Position numbers and translations under genes: made by a program. The notes beneath the pieces were generated by a model that was not told the origin of the DNA, did not search any database, and saw nothing but the letters and a program-made list of their open reading frames with translations. Positions 10,253-18,239 of a stretch of 64,000 nucleotides of DNA are shown piece after piece (the stretch's first letter is position 1; each line of letters opens with the position of its first letter). The stretch is from Trichocoleus sp. FACHB-46 (lineage in GTDB: Bacteria; Cyanobacteriota; Cyanobacteriia; FACHB-46): positions 372,001-436,000 of the forward strand of contig NZ_JACJOD010000006.1 in assembly GCF_014695385.1 (NCBI RefSeq). The letters are read 5' to 3'.

Positions 10253-10323
10253 GCGGGTGATGGGACTCGAACCCACGACATTTAGCTTGGGAAGCTAACG
10301 TTCTACCACTGAACTACACCCGC
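10253..10323 (-). tRNA. tRNA-Gly (anticodon CCC)
   Basis: 71 bases that fold as a full cloverleaf on the minus strand: acceptor GCGGGTG pairing with CACCCGC, D arm GTTC/GAAC, anticodon stem TTAGC/GCTAA around the loop TTCCCAA (anticodon CCC, reading GGG), and T arm with GGTTCGAGTC. CCA is not encoded, so the cca gene product at 18240 must add it. Glycine identity fits the discriminator region and the high similarity to tRNA-Gly(UCC). Confidence 0.95.
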
Positions 10324-10389
10324 AGCAGGCTCAGCTAGTCAATAGCTGAACGCTTATTATAGACCGATCGCGAGAGGAGACGCTAGAGG

Positions 10390-11112
10390 CTAGGAAGTCG
10401 TGAGTTGCTGCAACATTTGCTCGATTTGCTGAATTGCGTCCGAGTTGCCTTCAGTTTGCAGGAGAGTTTTGGCTTTTTGCAGCGCGGCAATCGCAGCTTT
10501 GGTTTGTTTTTGGCGAGCATAAGCAATGCCCATATTCAGGTAGGCACTGGCATTGTCAGGCTCTAATTGAATGGCTTGTTGATAAGCTTGAAGGGCGGGC
10601 TGAAATTTTCCCATATCATCTAAGGCATTGCCTAAGCTGATAAAGCCTGAGACAAACTTGGGATCAAGCTTAGTAGTTTGCTCGAAGGCGGCTACAGCCT
10701 CGTCGTACTTATTGAGGCGATAATGAGTCACCCCCAAGTTGTAGTAGGCGATCGCATCATTAGGGCGGAGACGAATCGCTTGTTGATAGGCGGCGATCGC
10801 TTTATCCGTGTTCCCGTTGTCATCCAGGGCATTGCCCAAACCGACGTAAGCTTCCACATACTTTCCATCAAGCTCAATGGCTTTGCGGTAAGCCGCGATC
10901 GCTCCAGTTAACTTCCCTTGGTGATAAAGTTCATTACCCTGCTGATAGTACGATGCAGCATTGTTAGAATCCAGTTGGACCTTCTGTTGGTTTGGATTGG
11001 GTGTAGAGCTTTTTTGGGCAGCCAAAGTTGGTTCTACAACTGTAGCCCCGATTAGACCCATCATCCCCAGGGTGAGCAGTTGCCTAGCGTAACGAACTGG
11101 GGCGTGCCTCAT
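10390..11112 (-). CDS. Secreted TPR-repeat protein
   Basis: 240 residues. The N-terminus (residues 1-32) is a signal peptide or anchor: basic MRHAPVRYAR, then a hydrophobic core, ending TLAA. After a short polar linker come five consecutive 34-residue TPR units from about residue 53 to 220, each with the A-x-x-x-Y/F-x-x-A-I-x-L-x-P pattern (for example AIAAYRKAIELDGKY, AIAAYQQAIRLRPND). TPR arrays mediate protein-protein contacts; the partner is unknown. It likely acts in the periplasm or thylakoid lumen. It sits just beyond the tRNA-Gly gene and diverges from the HD-domain gene. Confidence 0.9.
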   Translation of the reverse strand: MRHAPVRYARQLLTLGMMGLIGATVVEPTLAAQKSSTPNPNQQKVQLDSNNAASYYQQGNELYHQGKLTGAIAAYRKAIELDGKYVEAYVGLGNALDDNGNTDKAIAAYQQAIRLRPNDAIAYYNLGVTHYRLNKYDEAVAAFEQTTKLDPKFVSGFISLGNALDDMGKFQPALQAYQQAIQLEPDNASAYLNMGIAYARQKQTKAAIAALQKAKTLLQTEGNSDAIQQIEQMLQQLTTS

Positions 11113-11432
11113 GGGGATTACCTACTCCTGAAGGGAAATTAATTGAGAAAGTCTGTAGCAAGACTCACCTGCCACCACCATAACCGGGAAAACTAAAGGT
11201 TGATGCCTAGCAGATGTAGAGATTTATGCAGCTAGACGCTCGCTCAAGATTTTGTGATTTGACGCCAACCCTCTCTAGATTTCTCTGCTCAGGCGATAAT
11301 CAGACAAAAAATTTGGCCCAGTTACATGACTGGTTTGCCTGTGTTTCTCTAGAACAAATAAGCATTCGTAATGCTGCGATCGCCCGCCTTCACCATTCCT
11401 ATCCTGCAAGCCCATAAAAGCGAGTATTTAGC
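11113..11432. other. Divergent promoter region
   Basis: About 320 bases between the TPR gene (minus) and the HD-domain gene (plus). It must carry both promoters. An ORF of 63 codons at 11226-11417 has no ribosome-binding site and a Cys/His/Leu mixture unlike a folded protein; I do not call it. No operator or hairpin stands out. Confidence 0.35.
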
Positions 11433-12275
11433 ATGTTTAATGCCACGGAAATTCTGATTGATAACTTTGTTCAGAGACTCAAAGAAGGTTATCGGCGTAC
11501 CTATGGCGGGTGGAAGCCAGACTACGAAGACATTATTGGTTGGGCAGGCAGCATGGCGCTAGAGAACATTGCAAACAGTGATGCGCTCTACCACAATGTT
11601 GAACACACCATCCTCGTCACCTTGGTAGGCCAAGAAATCTTGCGGGGCAGGCATATTCGGGAAGGCGGTGTTTCCTGTGAAGATTGGCTGCACTTCATTA
11701 TCTCCCTGGTCTGCCACGATATTGGCTACGTGAAAGGGGTTTGCCGCCAAGACAAAGACGGTTACTATGCCACAGGTAAAGATGGAGCAATGGTGCCTTT
11801 AGCGGCTGGGTCTTCTGATGCGAGCCTGACTCCATACCACGTCGATCGCGCCAAGCTCTTTATTGATGAGCGCTTTGGTGGGCATAAGCTGATCGATGCC
11901 GATGTAATTAAGTACAACATTGAACTAACTCGTTTTCCAGTGCCTTCGGTAGAAGACCATCAGGATACGGTTGACTATCCGGGACTGATCCGAGCCTCTG
12001 ACTTAATCGGTCAACTGAGCGACCCCCGCTACTTAAAGAAAATCTGTGCTCTGTACTATGAATTTGAAGAAACAGGCGTGAACAAAGCGTTAGGTTACCG
12101 TAACCCTGCCGACCTGCGGAAGAACTATCCCAAGTTTTATTGGCATGGCGTTCATCCCTACGTCAAAGATGCCTTGCATTATTTGTCCTTAACTCAGCAG
12201 GGTAAGCAGATTATTGCCAACTTGTACTCTAATGTTTTTGTGGTAGAACACGAAGATCCAATTCCCGTTGCTTAG
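11433..12275 (+). CDS. HD-domain metal-dependent phosphohydrolase
   Basis: 280-residue cytoplasmic protein with an HD-type metal site: His54 and His58 in ALYHNVEHTI, the His95-Asp96 pair in LVCHDIGYV and a later Asp in LIRASDLIGQLSD. HD proteins hydrolyse phosphoesters, often cyclic nucleotides or nucleotides; YHNxxHT followed by a downstream HD is reminiscent of cyclic-nucleotide phosphodiesterase-like members. Substrate is unknown. The protein is of a type widespread in cyanobacteria. It is followed after 24 bases by the AI-2E-type permease on the same strand, so the two may be co-transcribed. Confidence 0.88.
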   Translation: MFNATEILIDNFVQRLKEGYRRTYGGWKPDYEDIIGWAGSMALENIANSDALYHNVEHTILVTLVGQEILRGRHIREGGVSCEDWLHFIISLVCHDIGYVKGVCRQDKDGYYATGKDGAMVPLAAGSSDASLTPYHVDRAKLFIDERFGGHKLIDADVIKYNIELTRFPVPSVEDHQDTVDYPGLIRASDLIGQLSDPRYLKKICALYYEFEETGVNKALGYRNPADLRKNYPKFYWHGVHPYVKDALHYLSLTQQGKQIIANLYSNVFVVEHEDPIPVA

Positions 12276-12299
12276 CAAAACGGCATAGCGCTAACACTC

Positions 12300-13490
12300 A
12301 TGAACCGTGTTTTTTCTCCTGTTCAACAACTTTTAATCACCTGGTTACTGGTGCTGGTTGCGGGCTGGTTGACTCTAAACGCCCTCAACTACTTTGGCGA
12401 TCTCATTAGCATCTTGGTGACGGCAGGCTTGATTGCCTTTCTGCTAAATTATGCAGTGGCTAAGCTACAGACTTTTTTACCTCGTGGGGTCGCTGCAGCT
12501 CTGGTGTACTTGGCCGCAGGGCTGGGAGGGGTAGTGATTGGTTTGACGATCGCACCTCCAGTTTCAGAGCAAGCTCGTCAGTTAGCTACGAATTTCCCTA
12601 GTTTGATGGAGTCTGGGCGGAATCAGTTAGCAGATTTTCAGCTTTGGAGCGAGGTGCACAACCTACCCTTTGATGTGCAGCTTTTGGAGCAGCAGTTATC
12701 GGCGGAGGTGCGGGAACGGGCACAGGCGATCGCGGCTCAAGGATTTGGCTTGGTCCTGGGAACGGTCAACTGGACACTGGATCTGGTTTTGATTTTGGTG
12801 ATTTCGTTTTATATGCTCCTGGATGGGGAGCGTGTCTGGCGGGGACTGGTCAATATTTTTTCGCCCCAAATTCGGACTTGTTTAACGGATTCTTTACGGC
12901 GCAATCTCCGACAGTTCTTTGCGGGCCAATTATTGCTAGGGCTATTTATGGCCGTGGTGCTGTCTTTGGCGTTTTTATGGTTGCGAGTGCCATTTTTCTT
13001 ACTGTTTGCCGTGTTTATCGGTGTGATGGAAGTGATTCCATTCATTGGGGCGACCTTGGGAATTGCCACCGTGAGTGTCGTGGTGGCATTTATCGACTGG
13101 TGGTTGGCGTTGCAAGTTTTAGGAGTAGCGATCGCGACCCAACAGATCAAAGACAACTTGTTGGCTCCCCGACTCATGGGTAACCTGACGGGACTTAGCC
13201 CAGTGATTATTTTTACGTCGTTGCTGCTCGGTGCTAAAGTGGCGGGCCTACTCGGCGTGATTTTGGCGATTCCTCTAACTGGTGTCGTGAAAAGTATTGC
13301 CGAAGTGGTTCTAGACCCAACTTTGCCTCCGCAAACGGGTTCCTTCTTCTACAATCCTCTTAACCCAGAAGCGCTGGATACAACAACCCTAGAATTGGTC
13401 AACTCAGATTCTAGAGATGGCTTGAAAGATGGATCTGAGCCAGTGCCTCCTGTTATGGTGAGTTCCACAGGCCCACAGCGCGATCGCTAA
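12300..13490 (+). CDS. AI-2E family (PerM/UPF0118) membrane transporter
   Basis: 396-residue inner-membrane protein with about eight hydrophobic segments and the characteristic cytosolic or periplasmic loop between helices 3 and 4 (about residues 90-165). The C-terminal half shows family signatures: IGVMEVIPFIGATLGIA and LAPRLMGNLTGLSPVIIFTSLLLG. Members export autoinducer-2, other small solutes or ions; here the substrate is unknown. The last 45 residues form a polar tail, and its final codons lie in the first copy of a 26-base tandem duplication (13468-13519). Confidence 0.9.
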   Translation: MNRVFSPVQQLLITWLLVLVAGWLTLNALNYFGDLISILVTAGLIAFLLNYAVAKLQTFLPRGVAAALVYLAAGLGGVVIGLTIAPPVSEQARQLATNFPSLMESGRNQLADFQLWSEVHNLPFDVQLLEQQLSAEVRERAQAIAAQGFGLVLGTVNWTLDLVLILVISFYMLLDGERVWRGLVNIFSPQIRTCLTDSLRRNLRQFFAGQLLLGLFMAVVLSLAFLWLRVPFFLLFAVFIGVMEVIPFIGATLGIATVSVVVAFIDWWLALQVLGVAIATQQIKDNLLAPRLMGNLTGLSPVIIFTSLLLGAKVAGLLGVILAIPLTGVVKSIAEVVLDPTLPPQTGSFFYNPLNPEALDTTTLELVNSDSRDGLKDGSEPVPPVMVSSTGPQRDR

Positions 13491-13519
13491 GTACAGGCCC
13501 ACAGCACGATCGCTAAGTA
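13468..13519 (+). repeat. 26-base tandem duplication across a stop codon
   Basis: Two adjacent 26-base units, 13468-13493 and 13494-13519, differ at one base (G13480 versus A13506). The first unit contains the last codons and the TAA stop (13488-13490) of the AI-2E permease gene and an intact HIP1 site GCGATCGC. In the second unit the single change destroys the HIP1 site. Confidence 0.9.
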
Positions 13520-13556
13520 CGAGAGTTTTCGTCAGTTCGCATTAGGTAGCAGTGTT

Positions 13557-14621
13557 ATGGATTGGTGGCAGAAACTTAAAAAGAATCCTTTGGCCCGATT
13601 TGGGGCGTTGGTGCTGATAATTTTCTACCTGGCAGTGCTCGCCGCTGATTTTGTGGCCCCCTATGACCCCTACGCTTCACAGCCAGATGGCGGGCTGCTA
13701 CCCCCAACGCAAATCTACTGGCGCAATCAGGCGGGTCAATTTATTGGGCCTCATGTCTATCCCACGATTCAAGGTCCGGTTGACATCAATACAGGCGATC
13801 GCAAGCTAATCATTGATCGCAGCCAACCGTCACCACTGCGCCTCTTTGTAGCAGGGCATCCTTACAAAATCTTGGGGTTGGAGTTTAAACGGCATCTCTT
13901 CGGTGCGGCTGGGCCAGCTAGATTTAACTTGCTAGGTACCGATGAGCAAGCGCGAGATCAGTTTAGTCGATTGCTATATGGTGGACGCATCAGCCTTAGC
14001 ATTGGCTTGGTGGGGGTGGCCATTTCCTTTCCTCTGGGTATGCTGGTCGGTGGTATTTCGGGATTTTTTGGTGGCTTCACCGATAGCTTCTTAATGCGTT
14101 TGGTAGAAGTTTTGATGACGATCCCCAGCATTTATTTGTTGGTAGCTCTAGCAGCAGTGTTACCACCGGGGCTAACGAGTGCCCAACGATTTCTTCTAAT
14201 TGTATTGATTACATCGTTTATTAGCTGGGCAGGTTTAGCGCGAGTGATTCGAGGGCAAGTCTTGTCGATCAAACAGCGGGAATTTGTTCAGGCTGCGACA
14301 GCGATGGGTGGTCAGCCTTTCTACATCATTGTGCGTCACATCCTGCCCCAAACCGCGACCTATGTGATTATTTCGGCGACCCTATCCATTCCGAGTTTTA
14401 TTGTGGCGGAGTCGGTGTTGAGCTTGATTGGCTTGGGCATTCAGCAGCCCGATCCCTCATGGGGAAATATGCTATCTCTGGCGACCAACGCCTCCATTCT
14501 GGTGCTACAACCTTGGCTCGTATGGCCTCCAGCTTTGTTAATTATTCTCACAGTGCTGTCTTTTAATGTGCTGGGTGATGGCTTGCGAGATGCACTTGAC
14601 CCCCGCAGCCTACAACGATAG
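13557..14621 (+). CDS. ABC transporter permease, OppC/DppC type
   Basis: 354-residue integral membrane permease of the peptide/nickel importer class. The N-terminal helix (about 13-32) is followed by a large external segment of about 100 residues, then five helices. The EAA-type ATPase-docking loop is seen at REFVQAATAMGG followed by HILPQ. The C-terminus ends NVLGDGLRDALDPR, the usual OppC ending. The matching OppB permease, the ATPase subunits and a binding protein are absent from the neighbourhood, so they must be encoded elsewhere. Substrate is probably peptides but unproven. A 66-base gap with the tandem repeat separates it from the permease upstream. Confidence 0.93.
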   Translation: MDWWQKLKKNPLARFGALVLIIFYLAVLAADFVAPYDPYASQPDGGLLPPTQIYWRNQAGQFIGPHVYPTIQGPVDINTGDRKLIIDRSQPSPLRLFVAGHPYKILGLEFKRHLFGAAGPARFNLLGTDEQARDQFSRLLYGGRISLSIGLVGVAISFPLGMLVGGISGFFGGFTDSFLMRLVEVLMTIPSIYLLVALAAVLPPGLTSAQRFLLIVLITSFISWAGLARVIRGQVLSIKQREFVQAATAMGGQPFYIIVRHILPQTATYVIISATLSIPSFIVAESVLSLIGLGIQQPDPSWGNMLSLATNASILVLQPWLVWPPALLIILTVLSFNVLGDGLRDALDPRSLQR

Positions 14622-14767
14622 TTAGTGAGAAACGGGGATAAGTAATTTCCCTGAGCAAAGTTTAGAAGAACTACGTAAAGAGTAAATGTGGCATTGGCAA
14701 TGAGTGGGCGATCGCTGCATACCGGAATTTGCAGTGCTTCCAGCCATCAAGACTAAAAGAAGCTCTA

Positions 14768-14974
14768 ATGAGACTCGTCATATTCTTGATTTTTGTCACA
14801 TTTCTATCATTTCCTTTCCCGGTTCCCCTAGAATTAGCTCAGTATATTCTCTATGTGACTGTATCGGTCATGCAAAACGCTCCTGGAGATAACACTGATT
14901 TGGTTGCAAAACCTCAGGACTCTAGATCAGCGCTTCAGCAGAAAAGTAACGTGGGAAAAACAACTGCTGTGTAA
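14768..14974 (+). CDS. Doubtful small protein with hydrophobic N-terminus (68 aa)
   Basis: From ATG 14768 the ORF encodes MRLVIFLIFVTFLSFPFPV, a strong membrane or signal segment. A second moderately hydrophobic stretch (LAQYILYVTVSVM) and a polar tail (about residues 36-68) follow. The upstream purine stretch AAAAGAAGC is a poor ribosome-binding site. A strong intrinsic terminator lies 80 bases downstream. I do not recognise the family, and overlapping ORFs in another frame exist, so this is a weak call. Confidence 0.3.
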   Translation: MRLVIFLIFVTFLSFPFPVPLELAQYILYVTVSVMQNAPGDNTDLVAKPQDSRSALQQKSNVGKTTAV

Positions 14975-15054
14975 GCATTGGTGCTCTCTACCCTTACGAA
15001 TTGCTGCAACGCTCGTGAGCTGACTGATAGGGCAAATACTGGGTGAACAACCAA

Positions 15055-15085
15055 GACAGGAAGCAGGCACTTCCTGTCTTTTTTT
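15055..15085 (+). terminator. Strong intrinsic terminator
   Basis: Perfect 9-bp stem GACAGGAAG (15055-15063) / CTTCCTGTC (15070-15078), 6-base loop, followed directly by seven T. It is oriented for plus-strand transcription and ends whatever is transcribed from the OppC gene side, or an independent small transcript. It also protects against read-through into the 3' end of tsaB on the opposite strand. Confidence 0.9.
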
Positions 15086-15148
15086 GTGCCTTCTTTATGA
15101 TTTGTGAGAGGTGTACTTAGATACACTGCTCACAAACACTTAGGATTC

Positions 15149-15838
15149 CTACTGGGTGACTGGATGTTGACCATAAAAGGGCAACGCTTCTGACCAATGC
15201 GATCGCTCCCCTCGATGCCAATGCTGTTCAGCCAAAGCTAAAACTCCCAAAACTGAGCTACCCAATCCGCCTTCCGCTTTCACCAACTCATAGGCAGTGG
15301 GCCAACTAGCTAAAGTTGCTTCCCAATTGGCTAGGGGCTGGATGGTATCTGCCAAGAGAGGCGTTAAACCAGTCTCCGAGCCTACTTGGTAAATAGCGCC
15401 ATACACTTCCCCTCGTTGAGCTGGCATCTGCACCGCAATCACCTGTGGCTCAAGGACAGGTTGAGATTGCTGGGAGACAGAAATCCAAGCGTAGGCAGCT
15501 AGCGAAGAAATGGCGAAGAGAGGAATTTCTAGCTGTTGCGCTAAGGTGCGAGCCGTGACCATGCCGATACGTGTGCCCGTAAAGCCGCCGGGTCCTCGCG
15601 CTACTGCGATAAAGGCGAGGTCTGACCAAGTTTGAGGTGCCATGAACTCACCCAAATAGTGGTGCAGATGGGTAGACAACCCCCGATCCAAGCTCCAAAC
15701 TTGATGGCGGCGATTGCCTGCAAAGTTACCCAAAGCTAAGCCAAGTTCGGGAGTGCTGGTATGTAGCGCTAAGCCGTATTGGGCGGCACAAGAGGAAGGA
15801 TCAGGAGTCAAAGTTAATTCAGAAATCACAAATATCAA
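15149..15838 (-). CDS. tsaB: tRNA threonylcarbamoyladenosine biosynthesis protein TsaB
   Basis: 229-residue non-catalytic paralogue of TsaD. It works with TsaC, TsaD and TsaE to place t6A on position 37 of ANN-decoding tRNAs in the cytoplasm. The ASKHA-fold signatures are visible: LALHTSTPELGLAL near the N-terminus and the dimer segment VARGPGGFTGTRIGMVTARTLA at mid-protein. Start is uncertain: TTG at 15838 or GTG at 15829. It begins only a few bases after the stop of the WD40 kinase (15846), so translation is probably coupled to that gene. Length is typical for TsaB. Confidence 0.93.
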   Translation of the reverse strand: MIFVISELTLTPDPSSCAAQYGLALHTSTPELGLALGNFAGNRRHQVWSLDRGLSTHLHHYLGEFMAPQTWSDLAFIAVARGPGGFTGTRIGMVTARTLAQQLEIPLFAISSLAAYAWISVSQQSQPVLEPQVIAVQMPAQRGEVYGAIYQVGSETGLTPLLADTIQPLANWEATLASWPTAYELVKAEGGLGSSVLGVLALAEQHWHRGERSHWSEALPFYGQHPVTQ

Positions 15839-15845
15839 TAGTCAT

Positions 15846-17735
15846 TTAATCACGTTGCCAGATCTTGATGGTGCCATCATCACCAGCACTAGCGATGGTT
15901 TGGCCATCGGCACTAATCGCGACTGACCAAATCCAAGCAACATGCCCTACTAATGTTTCCAGCAGGGTTCCGGTATCGAATTGCCAAACTTTAATGGTTT
16001 TGTCTTGGCTACCGCTCACCAGTAGCTGTCCATCGGGGCTGAGAGTGACAGCATTCACTGCGTCTGCATGACCCGTTAGAGTCCGGAGCAGGGTTTGGTT
16101 TTCGAGTTGCCAAACTTTGATGGTTTTGTCTTGGCTACCGCTCACCAGTAGTTGTCCATTGGAACTAAGCACCAGGGTAGTGACGGGTTCATCATGCCCT
16201 GTCAGCGTGTGGAGCAGTCGTTGAGTATTCAGTTGCCAAATTTTGATGCTGGTGTCGCGGCTACCACTCACCAGTAGGGGTTGCTTAGTAGTTGACGCAT
16301 TTACTGTTCCTGTGGCTAGGACGATCGCTAACACCCAATGCTCATGCCCTACCAGCGTTTGGAGCAGTTGACCTGTTGCAACTTGCCAGAGCTTGATGCT
16401 TTTATCTTGACTACCGCTGGCTAAATACTGGCTATCGGGGCTAAAAGTGACTGAGCGCACCCAATCCGTATGACCACTCAGCGTCTTTAATAACTTTCCG
16501 GTACTGAGTTGCCAGATTTTTACTGTTTTGTCATTGCTGGCGCTGGCGACTAACTCTCCATCTGGGCTAATCGCCACCGATCGCACCCAGTGCTCATGAC
16601 CTAATAGAGTTTGTGACAACTGTCCGGTTGTGAGATCCCAAATTTTTACAGTCCGGTCTCCGCTACCACTTACCAGTACTCGACTGTCTGGGCTAATGGC
16701 AAGCGATCGCACCCAGCGAGAATGCCCAGTCAAAGTTCGCACGCAACGCCAAGTTGGGGATGTTAAATCACTGGGCGTAGTTTCTGAGATCGACGGTAAT
16801 GCTGAGCCTGCCTGATCAGCTGCGGTTGCTCTGTTTGAAGCTGGTGTGAGTGATAATGCTGGAGCCTGTAAATCTTGTAATGCTGCGATCGCGGATTGAT
16901 AGCGTTTCTTCGTTGCGCTTTGCAACAGGCGATCGAGAATCTGACCCAAATCACCACTAATAGGTTGTTTGAGGTGAGGTTGCCACAGCCAAGTGCCTTC
17001 TTCGGTATCAAATAAATCTGAGGGATGGGTGTGAGTCAACAAGTAAATACAAGTGACCCCTAGACTGTAGAGATCGCTGGCAAAGATAGCCTTACCCATC
17101 GCTTGCTCGGGAGATACAAATGCGGGGCTGCCAATGCTAGTGCCCGTACGAGAAAGATCGGCGCTGCTAGCCGACTTTGCCGCCCCAAAATCCACTAAGA
17201 CCAATTGTTGGTCAGTGCGGCGGCGAATAATATTTGTGGGTTTAATGTCGCGATGAATCACATGGTGTTCGTGGACAAATTGCAGCACTGGCAGCAGATC
17301 GCCCAGTAACTGCCGAATTTGGGTTTCGTTAAAGACACCGTTTTGAGCCACTTCTTGTTCTAGCGTGGCTCCGTCAATAAATTCTTGAATCAGATACTGA
17401 AACTGGTCCTGCTGAAAGTACGCCAGTAGCTCTGGAATCTGAGGGTGGTGGCCTAATTCTTCTAGCCGAACGGCTTCTAGCCGAAATAGCTCGGCTGCTT
17501 TAATCGGGTTACGAATGCTTTGGGGCAAGGGAAAACACTGCTTGATCACACAGCGCGGCTTGGAAGGCTTGTAGTCATCTAAAGCCAAAAAAGTTCTGCC
17601 AAAACCTCCCTGCCCAATGGGTTCGATGGCGCAGTAGCGATCGCCCAAAACAAGCTTAAAGCCACAAGTTTCACAGAACTTGGCTGGCTCTGCATGGTGC
17701 GGATTTCGACAAACCGGATTGAGGCAGTAGCGCAT
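15846..17735 (-). CDS. Serine/threonine protein kinase with WD40 repeats
   Basis: 629 residues. Residues 1-30 form a zinc-ribbon-like element with Cys4, Cys9, Cys21 and Cys24. The kinase domain (about 33-290) carries the glycine loop GQGGFG (41-46), Lys65, catalytic HRDIKPTN (161-168) and DFG (182-184), so it should be active. After a Ser/Thr/Ala-rich linker come seven WD40 units (about 335-629), each ending KIWQL or a variant, which should close into one beta-propeller. No transmembrane segment is seen, so it is probably cytoplasmic. This kinase-propeller arrangement is common in cyanobacteria; its substrates are unknown. It sits directly upstream of tsaB with 7 bases between them. Confidence 0.96.
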   Translation of the reverse strand: MRYCLNPVCRNPHHAEPAKFCETCGFKLVLGDRYCAIEPIGQGGFGRTFLALDDYKPSKPRCVIKQCFPLPQSIRNPIKAAELFRLEAVRLEELGHHPQIPELLAYFQQDQFQYLIQEFIDGATLEQEVAQNGVFNETQIRQLLGDLLPVLQFVHEHHVIHRDIKPTNIIRRRTDQQLVLVDFGAAKSASSADLSRTGTSIGSPAFVSPEQAMGKAIFASDLYSLGVTCIYLLTHTHPSDLFDTEEGTWLWQPHLKQPISGDLGQILDRLLQSATKKRYQSAIAALQDLQAPALSLTPASNRATAADQAGSALPSISETTPSDLTSPTWRCVRTLTGHSRWVRSLAISPDSRVLVSGSGDRTVKIWDLTTGQLSQTLLGHEHWVRSVAISPDGELVASASNDKTVKIWQLSTGKLLKTLSGHTDWVRSVTFSPDSQYLASGSQDKSIKLWQVATGQLLQTLVGHEHWVLAIVLATGTVNASTTKQPLLVSGSRDTSIKIWQLNTQRLLHTLTGHDEPVTTLVLSSNGQLLVSGSQDKTIKVWQLENQTLLRTLTGHADAVNAVTLSPDGQLLVSGSQDKTIKVWQFDTGTLLETLVGHVAWIWSVAISADGQTIASAGDDGTIKIWQRD

Positions 17736-17874
17736 ACCCTAGGAACCCAAGTTCACTGAGTTTATCCTACGCCGTTCCTCCAAATTTCCAGGTAGCTAAA
17801 TGTGCTTTATCTGGCGATCGCAGCTGCAATCCTGAGAAACTCCAAGAAAATTGGCTGGAAACATCGCAACCAGG

Positions 17875-18123
17875 TTAAGTTGGAACTAACTCACCTGGGC
17901 GCAAGTTAGCCCACTTACCTGTTTCTTGCTTGAAGCTCTGACAGCCAACTACATCCCATTCCATCTGGATTTCATCCTCTGAGGAACGGATATTGACATT
18001 AATAGTAGGTTCAACCGCTTCAAAATCTGGTGTATTTGTGAGGTGAGGCTGTTGATGCTGCCCTTCGACTGCATGATACGTGGTGCAGCGATCTACGTAG
18101 TGGCAGTTCACACAAATGCACAT
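17875..18123 (-). CDS. ycf34: Ycf34 family iron-sulfur protein
   Basis: 82-residue protein starting MCICVNCHYVDRCTTYHAVE, with four clustered cysteines (2, 4, 7, 13). This is the hallmark of Ycf34, a protein shared by cyanobacteria and some plastids. The Synechocystis homologue has been reported to bind an Fe-S cluster and to affect photosynthetic electron transport. The start at ATG 18123 matches the family; an upstream ATG at 18150 adds nine non-conserved residues. Soluble, no signal peptide. It lies between the WD40 kinase and the divergent cca gene and looks monocistronic. Confidence 0.93.
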   Translation of the reverse strand: MCICVNCHYVDRCTTYHAVEGQHQQPHLTNTPDFEAVEPTINVNIRSSEDEIQMEWDVVGCQSFKQETGKWANLRPGELVPT

Positions 18124-18239
18124 GATCAGAACCTCTCCGTAGGTTGACAAGATGGGTTTACCAGACCCCGCATGTCTTTCTGTTACTCTAGCTTAGGCGA
18201 GTCAATTCTTGGCTAGCCGCTCGATTGATTTTTGTTTCC

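Larger units (their letters stand above)
14622..15148. other. Intergenic region with terminator
   Basis: About 530 bases between the OppC gene and tsaB. It contains the doubtful small ORF at 14768-14974 and a strong terminator at 15055-15085. The 80 bases between the ORF and the terminator could belong to a small RNA; I recognise no known RNA family (no Yfr1 or Yfr2 core motif). Confidence 0.4.

Noticed and set aside
11226-11417. 63-codon ORF before the HD-domain gene
   Set aside because: Lacks a ribosome-binding site and looks unlike a folded protein; lies where promoters are expected.
14975-15085. Known cyanobacterial small RNAs Yfr1 or Yfr2
   Set aside because: The conserved Yfr1 loop and the Yfr2 core are not present; only the terminator is convincing.
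15846-16760. Periodic similarity suggesting a CRISPR-like array
   Set aside because: The period of about 126 bases and the coding frame show WD40 repeat units, not repeats with unique spacers.
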